Below, piece by piece: positions 6,940-11,561 of a DNA stretch of 11,561 bases. Made by a program: the position numbers and the translations under genes. Under the pieces are notes generated by a model, which saw only the letters and a list, made by a program, of their open reading frames with translations, was not told the origin of the DNA and made no database searches. How positions within the stretch are numbered: position 1 is the stretch's first letter; each line of letters begins with the position of its first letter. The stretch lies in assembly GCA_036794395.1 (NCBI GenBank), contig DAIRGS010000232.1, positions 1 to 11,561 on the forward strand. Reading direction: 5' to 3'. This stretch comes from DASXMX01 sp036794395 (GTDB lineage: Bacteria; Planctomycetota; Phycisphaerae; Tepidisphaerales; Tepidisphaeraceae).

Positions 6940-7537
6940 GGTTGGGTGGGCTTTGCACAAAAACCGCGACACTTCGTCAGTCTGCACAATAAGTCGAGCG
7001 GCTGCACAAAAAGTCTAGGCGGAAGTCGGCGTGATCTGCTTGACGTTCTCCCCGCACGCCGGACAGTTTCCGCTGGTTTGTCCGGCGAGATTGTGGCCAC
7101 AGTTCTCGCACTCCCCGCGACGAAACCGGCCGTCTACGCAACGGAGCAATGCTCCGCGTCGCATCCACCGAAACGCTAAGCGGATCTTGTTGCCGCCGCC
7201 AATCCAGAGCAACCACAGACACCCAATGGCCCAAAGCGGATACAACGCGGGGTCGCCCCACCTTCGCCAAGCGGCGAGCTGGATCACCACCACGACCGCC
7301 AGAAGAACGCGACGCCAGCTCATTTCCATATCTTACCCTCCGCGACGGCGGACGGGGAACTAGTCGGTATCGCATCCCATTCTTCTGCAAACGCAGGCTT
7401 TGCCTAACGGGAGCCACTTCCGCAATGGTCGGGGTCGATCTTGAGGGATGACGGCTGCACAAAAAGTCCTCGACCTGCACAAAAAGTGCTCCCTTGGCCG
7501 CGTCAGAACGTCCTTTTTGTGCAAAGCCGGTTGGGTG
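6940..7537. mobile_element. Putative 580-bp nonautonomous inverted-repeat element with zinc-ribbon cargo
   Basis: Perfect 15-bp inverted ends, GGCTTTGCACAAAAA at 6949-6963 and its complement at 7514-7528, bound a 580-bp unit. A 9-bp direct repeat, GGTTGGGTG, abuts each end exactly (6940-6948 and 7529-7537), as expected for a target duplication. Inside are related words: TGCACAATAAGTC (6983), an identical 16-bp pair GGCTGCACAAAAAGTC at 7000-7015 and 7453-7468, and TGCACAAAAAGTG (7476). There is no transposase in it; the only gene is the ribbon protein at 7015-7329. The right end lies 3 bp from the stop of the gene at 7541. This could be a MITE-like element, or a repeat-flanked cassette moved by a transposase elsewhere. 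Confidence 0.6.
7015..7329 (-). CDS. Short membrane protein with C-terminal zinc ribbon
   Basis: A 104-aa protein with two short hydrophobic segments (about 7-20 and 28-46), an Arg-rich linker and a zinc ribbon with Cys74, Cys77, Cys89 and Cys92 (CENC...CPAC). The ribbon keeps the family spacing but has variant residues (HNLAGQTSGN). The start is the ATG at 7329, with GGAGGG 6 nt upstream, the best ribosome site among the ribbon genes. It lacks the long exported middle domain of the neighbours and so resembles 11020-11364 in architecture. It lies inside the putative 580-bp element, tightly between two identical 16-bp repeats; the last base of one (7015) is the last base of the TAG stop. Function unknown; the ribbon may bind zinc or a partner protein. 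Confidence 0.72.
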   Translation of the reverse strand: MEMSWRRVLLAVVVVIQLAAWRRWGDPALYPLWAIGCLWLLWIGGGNKIRLAFRWMRRGALLRCVDGRFRRGECENCGHNLAGQTSGNCPACGENVKQITPTSA

Positions 7538-7540
7538 GGT

Positions 7541-8149
7541 TTAAAGCTGGGGTCTGTGTTGGGGGCGGAACGGGGGAATTGCTGTTCCACATTCGGGGCA
7601 GATGCCGCTGGTGTTGCCGGTGAGGTTGTAGTCGCACTGGGGGCAGAGAGGAATGTTGGGTTGGTGGCGGAGACGGCGGTGGCGGGCGATGAACCAGGCG
7701 GTTGGGAGGATTGCGGCAAGGAGGGTTGGGACGGCAATGGGGAAGATGCCCTCAATTTGGCCCGCGGAGTAGCCACCGGAACGGCGGCGGGGGTGGATTG
7801 CCAAGCCGAAGCCGGCTTTGTGCCAGGAGCGGACGAAGCCGCTTGAGCGCCAGGTTGGGGTGGAAGTATGGGGCGATAAGAACCAATTCCACGTCACGTT
7901 CACGAAGGGGGAGGATGAAACGGGACTTTCGGCGTCGACCAGATCGAAGCTGATTGAGCCGGACTGGGAATGGAATTGGCTCAGGCGCATACAGGAGGAT
8001 CCGCCTTCGACGAAATACGCGCTGCGATACAGATGATCGGTGGCTTCGTAACTGCGTTCCCAAATCACCAGCAGTGCCAGAAACAACAGCAGCGACGTGG
8101 CTGAGGCGAGGGTGAAAAGAAAATGGCGGCGCGGATGGAGGCGTTTCAT
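7541..8149 (-). CDS. Membrane protein with C-terminal zinc ribbon (paralogue B)
   Basis: A 202-aa paralogue of the protein at 5963-6604 with the same order of parts: a basic N-terminus, a membrane segment at about 11-30, an exported domain of about 100 residues (conserved AGFGLAIHP, RSGGYS, IEGIFPIAV), a second membrane segment at about 135-154, an Arg/His-rich linker, and a ribbon with Cys169, Cys172, Cys184 and Cys187. The ATG at 8149 overlaps the TGA of the upstream ribbon gene (ATGA), so the start is well fixed and translation is probably coupled. A much longer open frame running to 8698 is Pro/Arg/His-rich shadow of that upstream gene. The stop lies 3 bp from the right-hand direct repeat of the 580-bp element, consistent with insertion just behind this gene. 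Confidence 0.86.
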   Translation of the reverse strand: MKRLHPRRHFLFTLASATSLLLFLALLVIWERSYEATDHLYRSAYFVEGGSSCMRLSQFHSQSGSISFDLVDAESPVSSSPFVNVTWNWFLSPHTSTPTWRSSGFVRSWHKAGFGLAIHPRRRSGGYSAGQIEGIFPIAVPTLLAAILPTAWFIARHRRLRHQPNIPLCPQCDYNLTGNTSGICPECGTAIPPFRPQHRPQL

Positions 8150-8637
8150 TGGGTTGCGGGAACGGCGGTTCCGCATTCGGGGCAGATTCCACTTTGATTG
8201 GCGGTGAGGTTGTAGGAGCAGGTGGGGCAGCGGTGGTGGGCGAGGCGCCAGAGGGTTAAGCGGGTGGTGACGAAGACGTAGAAGGGGAGGAGGATGAGGG
8301 CGAGGAATGGGAGCCAGAGGGGGATGTAGATGAGGGTGGCGGAGATGCCGAGGCGTTTGTCGGAGGTGCGGACGATGCCGCGGCTGCGGGTTTCGAGGTG
8401 GAGGGGGTCGGGGGGTTCGGCGCGGAATTCGTAGCGGGTTTGGGGGTCGGTGCGGTAGGGGTTGGTGTCGTGGATGAGGACAAGGTCGCCGCTGCGGATG
8501 GAGAAGCCGTGCAGGTGATCGGCGTGGGTGCGGTTTATGGTGAGGTGACGCCAGTAGCTGGGGAGCCAGAGGATCGCGGTGAGGAGGCAGAGGATGAGGG
8601 AGATTCTTGCGGCGAGGGTGGTGGAGCGGCGCGGCAC
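8146..8637 (-). CDS. Membrane protein with C-terminal zinc ribbon (upstream partner)
   Basis: A 163-aa protein with a membrane segment at about 11-27, a short exported region (about 28-95, with LVLIHDTNPYRTDPQTRYEF), a second hydrophobic region at about 100-125, and a zinc ribbon with Cys137, Cys140, Cys152 and Cys155. The core of the ribbon, YNLTANQSGICPECG, is identical to that of 5963-6604, although the rest of the protein is diverged. The start is a GTG at 8637 with no Shine-Dalgarno; TACAAT lies 6 nt upstream (8644-8649). It overlaps the next gene by ATGA, giving a two-gene unit of related proteins that may work together. The function is unknown. Confidence 0.78.
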   Translation of the reverse strand: MPRRSTTLAARISLILCLLTAILWLPSYWRHLTINRTHADHLHGFSIRSGDLVLIHDTNPYRTDPQTRYEFRAEPPDPLHLETRSRGIVRTSDKRLGISATLIYIPLWLPFLALILLPFYVFVTTRLTLWRLAHHRCPTCSYNLTANQSGICPECGTAVPATQ

Positions 8638-8663
8638 GGGGTGATTGTAACAATTCTTTTAAA

Positions 8664-8706
8664 CACGAAGGCACGAAGGCACGAAGGAAGAGAGGCACGA
8701 CGGCAC
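8664..8706. repeat. CACGAAGG tandem repeat
   Basis: Three CACGAAGG units followed by degenerate copies (GAGAGGCACGACGGCAC). It resembles the CACGGAG repeat at 9936-9962. It lies just upstream of the GTG-start ribbon gene, so it may sit in its promoter region. Confidence 0.8.
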
Positions 8707-8709
8707 TAT

Positions 8710-8845
8710 TCCTAATCCAAATCTCAATCTCAATCTCAATCCTAATCCTAATCCTAATCCTAATCCTAATCCTAATCCTAATCCTAATCTGAATTGGGTT
8801 TTGAAGACGCCGTTGGGATTAGGATTGAGATTGGGATTAGGATTA
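8710..8845. repeat. Hexamer-repeat palindrome, telomere-like (TCCTAA)n with inverted arm
   Basis: Thirteen hexamers in one register (8710-8787): TCCTAA, TCCAAA, three TCTCAA, then eight perfect TCCTAA. After a 25-bp spacer an inverted arm follows (8815-8845) of GGGATT/AGGATT/GAGATT units. The arms can pair over most of 31 bp. It starts 35 bp past the stop of the methyltransferase gene, as the related palindrome at 71-159 follows the histidine kinase stop. It reads as Ile-Leu repeats in one frame, which is not a gene. Confidence 0.9.
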
Positions 8846-8880
8846 AGAGAGGGGGCAGTAGCACGAGGCGGAGCGGGGGA

Positions 8881-9801
8881 TTAGCGCTCCATGACCAGGA
8901 GCATATAGCGGTGTTTTTCGGCGAAGGCTACTGGGTCGATGGTGGGGAGGTTGGTGTCGGCGAGGCCCTGGAGCATGGTGAGGACGTTTTGGAAGACGTA
9001 GTGGAGGGCGGGTTGTTTTTTGCGGAATTTGACGAAGGCGAACTGCATGAGGGGGATGCCGAAGCGCGTGGCCCACATGTGGATGTAGCGGAGGGTGGGG
9101 GTGACGTTTGGGGTGATTTCCTGCTGGTGGGTGATGCGCCAGCCGGTGGCGGTGATTTTTTCGTTGAAGAGGTCCCAGACGTGGCAGGATTTTTCCTGGG
9201 TGGGCTGGCGGTAGAAGTAGTCGCAGGCGATCCAGCGGCCGCCGGGCTTTAGGATTTGATCGAGGTGGGGGAGGGCCTGGTCGAGCTTCAGGTATTGGAG
9301 GGATTCGGCGGTGATGACGGTGCCGAATCGGTGGGCGTAATCGGCGGCGGGGAGCTTTTCGAATTTACTTTTAATGACTTCGATACCGGGAAATTTTTGC
9401 GTAACGTGGCTGACCTGGAGGCGGTCGGGGGTGAGCTCGACGGGTTTGAGGCCGCGTGCGAGCATCATGCGGCAGAGGCCTCCCATGCCGCAGCCGACGT
9501 CGAGAATTTCGGAATCTTTGTCGTGGACCTGATCGAGGATCAGATCGGCGTAGCGGTTCTGGGCGACGACGATTTCGTTGAGGGACATGTCTTCGGGGGC
9601 GCGATTGACGTCGTCGAAATAGCCGTAGTGGAGGAAATCGCTGGGGAGCATTTCGGAGTACAGCTTGAGCTGCACGTCGTCATGCGACCGGCTGTCGCGT
9701 TTGCGGTGGCGCTGGAGCTGGGCGGCGCGCCAGAGATGGCCGGGATGCACGGCGCGGGAGAGGGCACTTTTGACGACTGTGGACGCCTTGAGTTTGGCCA
9801 A
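8881..9801 (-). CDS. Class I SAM-dependent methyltransferase
   Basis: A 306-aa soluble methyltransferase with a Rossmann fold. Motif I is ILDVGCGMGGLC (99-110), which binds S-adenosylmethionine. Then come VELTPDRLQV (121-130, the acidic post-I position), the FGTVITAESLQYL segment (159-171) and LKPGGRWIACDYF (184-196). The upstream block KLYSEMLPSDFLHYGYFDD (46-64) resembles the entry region of cyclopropane-fatty-acid-synthase-like and sterol/tocopherol-type methyltransferases, so a lipid or small-molecule substrate is plausible, but the substrate cannot be named. The N-terminal 40 residues are basic. The start is a TTG at 9801 with GAGGTG just upstream. The gene faces away from the plus-strand gene at 10100 across a 298-bp gap and has no obvious operon partner. 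Confidence 0.92.
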   Translation of the reverse strand: MAKLKASTVVKSALSRAVHPGHLWRAAQLQRHRKRDSRSHDDVQLKLYSEMLPSDFLHYGYFDDVNRAPEDMSLNEIVVAQNRYADLILDQVHDKDSEILDVGCGMGGLCRMMLARGLKPVELTPDRLQVSHVTQKFPGIEVIKSKFEKLPAADYAHRFGTVITAESLQYLKLDQALPHLDQILKPGGRWIACDYFYRQPTQEKSCHVWDLFNEKITATGWRITHQQEITPNVTPTLRYIHMWATRFGIPLMQFAFVKFRKKQPALHYVFQNVLTMLQGLADTNLPTIDPVAFAEKHRYMLLVMER

Positions 9802-9935
9802 TGTTCACCTCGTTAAGACCTGACCGAACAGTTGCGTTCCCAAGGCAACCGTCGCGGCGAAAGGCAGTTTACGGAATTAGAGGAATTGGGCCAAGGGACG
9901 AGATGAGTATTAAGAGGGGGCAGACGAAGAGGATG

Positions 9936-9962
9936 CACCACGGAGACACGGAGGGCACGGAG
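9936..9962. repeat. CACGGAG short repeat
   Basis: CACCACGGAGACACGGAGG followed by GCACGGAG: three CACGGAG words at 7-9 bp spacing. This form is commonly seen between genes in planctomycete and related genomes (general recall, not searched). Confidence 0.75.
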
Positions 9963-10059
9963 AAGACAAGATAAAGCAAGCAACCCACTCAGGTGGTGGT
10001 TTGGAGACAGGGCATGGGCGGGGTGATGGATGTGGGCGTTTCTCGGTTGGGTCTGTGAA

Positions 10060-10088
10060 TTGGCAAAATGATTGGGGGGGGCTACCAT
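10060..10088 (+). promoter_or_regulatory. Candidate sigma-70 promoter for the DUF4190 gene
   Basis: TTGGCA (10060-10065) and TACCAT (10083-10088) are separated by 17 bp, matching the consensus at 5 and 4 of 6 positions. Transcription would start about 5 nt before the ATG at 10100, giving a near-leaderless mRNA. This fits the lack of a good Shine-Dalgarno in front of that ATG. The spacer contains a run of eight G. Confidence 0.4.
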
Positions 10089-10099
10089 CTTTATTAGGC

Positions 10100-10879
10100 A
10101 TGATTGTATTCGTCTGTGACGTCTGCCGGACGAGCTTGTCCACCGAGGATGCGCAGGCGGGCCAGCTGGTTCGGTGTCCGAAGTGTCTGACGACGCTGAG
10201 GGTTCCGGCGAGCCAGGCACAGGCGGCCGTGGCGGGCGGTGGGGGTGCGTCGTTGCCGCGGACGGGTTTGCAGACGATGGGGAGCGGGCGGGCGGGGGGA
10301 AAGCGTTACGGGTTTAATTGCGGGTATTGTTCGAGCCGGCTCGAGGCGACGGAATCGATGGGGGCGCAGGAAGGGCAATGCCCGACGTGTGGGAACACGA
10401 TCACCATTCCGATATTGGATCGATATGGCCGGTTGATCGATCCGAAGACGCGGCAGATCATCAAGCAGGATCCGCATCCGGTGCATGCGTACGCGGCGGC
10501 GGGGGAGCGGGCGCCGGGGATATTTCGCACGCCGGATGGGAAGCATTCGATCCGGTGCCCGCGGTGCTCGGCGATAAGCCCGATCACGGCCAATAACTGC
10601 AAGAGTTGCGGGATGCCGTTCACGATGGAAGGGACCACCGTTGAGGCGGCGGGGACGAGCAACGGATATTGCGTGGCGTCGCTGGTGCTGGGGATTATTT
10701 CGCTGGTGACGTTCTGCCTGCCGATCCCGGCGGCGCTGGCGATTGTGTTTGGGCTGGTGGGGTATAACCAGGTGACGAAGAACGGCGGCGAGGGCGGGGG
10801 GAAGGGGATGGCGATTGCGGGGATGGTGTGCGGGGGGATTAGCGTTTTGTTTTTTGGGATTTATATGGCGAAGAAATGA
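10100..10879 (+). CDS. Triple zinc-ribbon protein with C-terminal DUF4190 membrane domain
   Basis: A 259-aa protein. It has three cysteine pairs-of-pairs: Cys6/9/26/29 (CDVC...CPKC), Cys74/77/94/97 (CGYC...CPTC) and Cys153/156/167/170 (CPRC...CKSC), joined by Gly/Ala-rich linkers. A DUF4190-like membrane domain follows (about 189-255), with the pattern ASLVLGIISL...AIVFGLVGYNQ, a Gly-rich turn and GMAIAGMVCGGISVLFFGIYM. DUF4190 proteins are small two-helix membrane proteins of unknown role. The ribbons are probably cytoplasmic. The start at 10100 is chosen because MIVFVCDVC begins directly at the first ribbon; the open frame runs upstream to 10001 without protein-like character. Its ribbons differ from the YNL-type ribbons of the neighbouring genes. 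Confidence 0.87.
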   Translation: MIVFVCDVCRTSLSTEDAQAGQLVRCPKCLTTLRVPASQAQAAVAGGGGASLPRTGLQTMGSGRAGGKRYGFNCGYCSSRLEATESMGAQEGQCPTCGNTITIPILDRYGRLIDPKTRQIIKQDPHPVHAYAAAGERAPGIFRTPDGKHSIRCPRCSAISPITANNCKSCGMPFTMEGTTVEAAGTSNGYCVASLVLGIISLVTFCLPIPAALAIVFGLVGYNQVTKNGGEGGGKGMAIAGMVCGGISVLFFGIYMAKK

Positions 10880-10886
10880 GGGGGGA

Positions 10887-10922
10887 ATTGAGAATGGAAA
10901 ATGGAGAATGGAAAATGGGGGA
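10887..10922. repeat. GAGAATGGAAAATG direct repeat
   Basis: Two adjacent 14-bp copies of GAGAATGGAAAATG followed by GGGGAGG lie just past the stop of the DUF4190 gene. Simple purine-rich sequence with no evident function. Confidence 0.7.
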
Positions 10923-11019
10923 GGGATCGCGGATTGCGGACTGAGTACTGAAACTAGATTTATCGGGGTCGGGACAAATGGCGGCGCTTTAACTTTGTCA
11001 CTGGTAAGATCACGATTGG

Positions 11020-11364
11020 ATGAGACGGCATCTAAAACAGATATTTCGTGCAATTCTTCATGGGATTTTGGGATATTTCGGAGCGATGGCAGCCATTGCC
11101 CTCATCGTTAACTTGCTTGGCCTGCCCTTCTACGGTCTTCCGGTCGCGGTAGTACTTCTATTTGTCGCGATCAGTTTGTCCACTGCTGGTATTGCCGCCC
11201 GCTGGTCATGGGTCCGAGACGAGCGGCGATTTCGTGTTAATACTTTTCGTTGTATCAAGTGTGGTTACAATCTGGTCGGGAACACAAGCGGAGTCTGCCC
11301 CGAGTGCGGTGCCGCGATTTCACAAAAAATACCCGACGTGCACAAAATTCCGCCACCGATCTAA
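11020..11364 (+). CDS. Short membrane protein with C-terminal zinc ribbon
   Basis: A 114-aa protein with two adjacent hydrophobic segments (about 14-33 and 39-60), a charged linker and a ribbon with Cys78, Cys81, Cys93 and Cys96 (CIKCGYNLVGNTSGVCPECG). It ends in a short Pro-rich tail. It is the only YNL-type ribbon gene on the plus strand here and resembles 7015-7329 in layout, with no long exported domain. The start is the ATG at 11020, directly before the first helix. No Shine-Dalgarno is visible; TAAGAT (11005-11010) lies 9 nt upstream, but no -35 was found. The base composition looks less GC-rich than that of 10100-10879. Function unknown. Confidence 0.78.
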   Translation: MRRHLKQIFRAILHGILGYFGAMAAIALIVNLLGLPFYGLPVAVVLLFVAISLSTAGIAARWSWVRDERRFRVNTFRCIKCGYNLVGNTSGVCPECGAAISQKIPDVHKIPPPI

Positions 11365-11393
11365 ATGGCCGTGCGCGATTCATCGCTTAGTGG

Positions 11394-11413
11394 CATGGGG
11401 CTTCCAGCCCATG
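11394..11413. repeat. Hairpin CATGGG ... CCCATG
   Basis: A 6-bp perfect stem (11394-11399 with 11408-11413) around GCTTCCAG, 30 bp past the stop of the ribbon gene. There is no T-run after it, so intrinsic termination is doubtful. The sequence resembles dispersed hairpins reported in planctomycete genomes (recall only). Confidence 0.5.
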
Positions 11414-11432
11414 ATCGAGGGAGTTGACCACG

Positions 11433-11546
11433 GGCGACGGGTTAGATGTGGGAAAACCAAGTTTCGACAATTGGATAACCTTCTGAAATTGCCCACAGGA
11501 AATGCTCAATTCGGCGAGTTGGTTTTCCCACATCTCACCCGGCGCC
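11433..11546. repeat. 114-bp inverted-repeat unit, MITE-like
   Basis: Arms of 28 bp (11433-11460 and 11519-11546) match with two mismatches; their inner 17 bp, AGATGTGGGAAAACCAA and its complement, match perfectly. The 58-bp centre shows weaker symmetry (CAATTG near one arm, CAATTC near the other). There is no gene inside. Flanking duplications were not found. It may be a miniature inverted-repeat element or a paired REP structure, or the end of a larger element cut by the window. Confidence 0.65.
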
Positions 11547-11561
11547 GGACCCGCGGCTGCC

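Larger units (their letters stand above)
6605..7014. other. Intergenic region with simple repeat, hairpin and element end
   Basis: This 410-bp stretch holds no supported gene. It contains a (GGCGAG)n run (6634-6658), a lower-GC stretch (about 6700-6840) with no recognised signal, a GCCGGGGT/ACCCCGGC hairpin (6880-6923), and the left end of the 580-bp inverted-repeat element (from 6949) with its internal repeats. The promoter of the gene ending at 5963 should be here, but I could not place it. Confidence 0.6.
9802..10099. other. Divergent intergenic region
   Basis: This region separates the minus-strand methyltransferase from the plus-strand zinc-ribbon/DUF4190 gene and should hold both promoters. 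It contains the CACGGAG repeat (9936-9962) and a candidate plus-strand promoter (10060-10088). I found no clear minus-strand promoter and no gene. Confidence 0.6.

Noticed and set aside
8150..8698. Long minus-strand open frame extending the ribbon protein at 7541 upstream to 8698 (385 aa)
   Set aside because: The added part is a Pro/Arg/His-rich shadow of the ribbon gene at 8146-8637. The ATG at 8149 with its ATGA overlap is the natural start, and the membrane segment follows it directly.
8607..8792. Small plus-strand open frame ending in Ile-Leu repeats
   Set aside because: The Ile-Leu run is only the translation of the TCCTAA hexamer array.
9256..9816. Plus-strand open frame opposite the methyltransferase
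   Set aside because: Acidic shadow frame with no recognisable domain; the methyltransferase motifs are on the minus strand.
10001..10099. Upstream extension of the DUF4190 gene to the ATG at 10001
   Set aside because: The added 33 residues (Gly/Arg/Trp) are not protein-like, and the extension would run across the candidate promoter. The zinc ribbon begins right after the ATG at 10100.

Overview
The window most likely comes from a Planctomycetota chromosome, probably from the Phycisphaerae side. This is inferred from the GC-rich sequence, a family of small membrane proteins ending in a C-x2-C-x-Y-N-L-x2-N-x-S-G-x-C-P-E-C-G zinc ribbon, the CACGGAG and hexamer junk repeats between genes, and the TTG and GTG starts. 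No RNA gene, CRISPR array or phage gene was seen. Twelve protein genes are supported: ten on the minus strand, and two on the plus strand at the right end.

Layout. Positions 1-160 hold short tandem repeats and a hexamer-repeat palindrome. Next, on the minus strand, are a Cache-type hybrid histidine kinase (182-2428) and a DoxX-like membrane protein (2507-3019), which may be co-transcribed. Positions 3020-4920 look lower in GC by eye and hold an unrecognised 173-residue protein and a DUF2071/YqjF-like protein. Positions 4911-5964 are a REP-associated tyrosine transposase (RAYT) locus: one complete HUH transposase gene with a different short-repeat array on each side.

From 5963 to 8637 lie four minus-strand genes for small membrane proteins with C-terminal zinc ribbons. 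Two of them overlap by ATGA. One (7015-7329) sits inside a 580-bp element with perfect 15-bp inverted ends and an abutting 9-bp direct repeat. A second hexamer-repeat palindrome (8710-8845) separates these genes from a class I methyltransferase (8881-9801). On the plus strand follow a triple-zinc-ribbon/DUF4190 protein (10100-10879) and a fifth short ribbon protein (11020-11364). The window ends in a strong 28-bp inverted repeat.

How the genes fit together. Apart from the kinase/DoxX pair and the overlapping ribbon pair, little operon logic is visible. The most striking features are the local expansion of one zinc-ribbon membrane family and the number of repeat families. Several repeats end exactly at stop codons, so this looks like a repeat-rich region where mobile repeats have settled at gene 3' ends. 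No known defence, biosynthetic or secretion system is recognisable.
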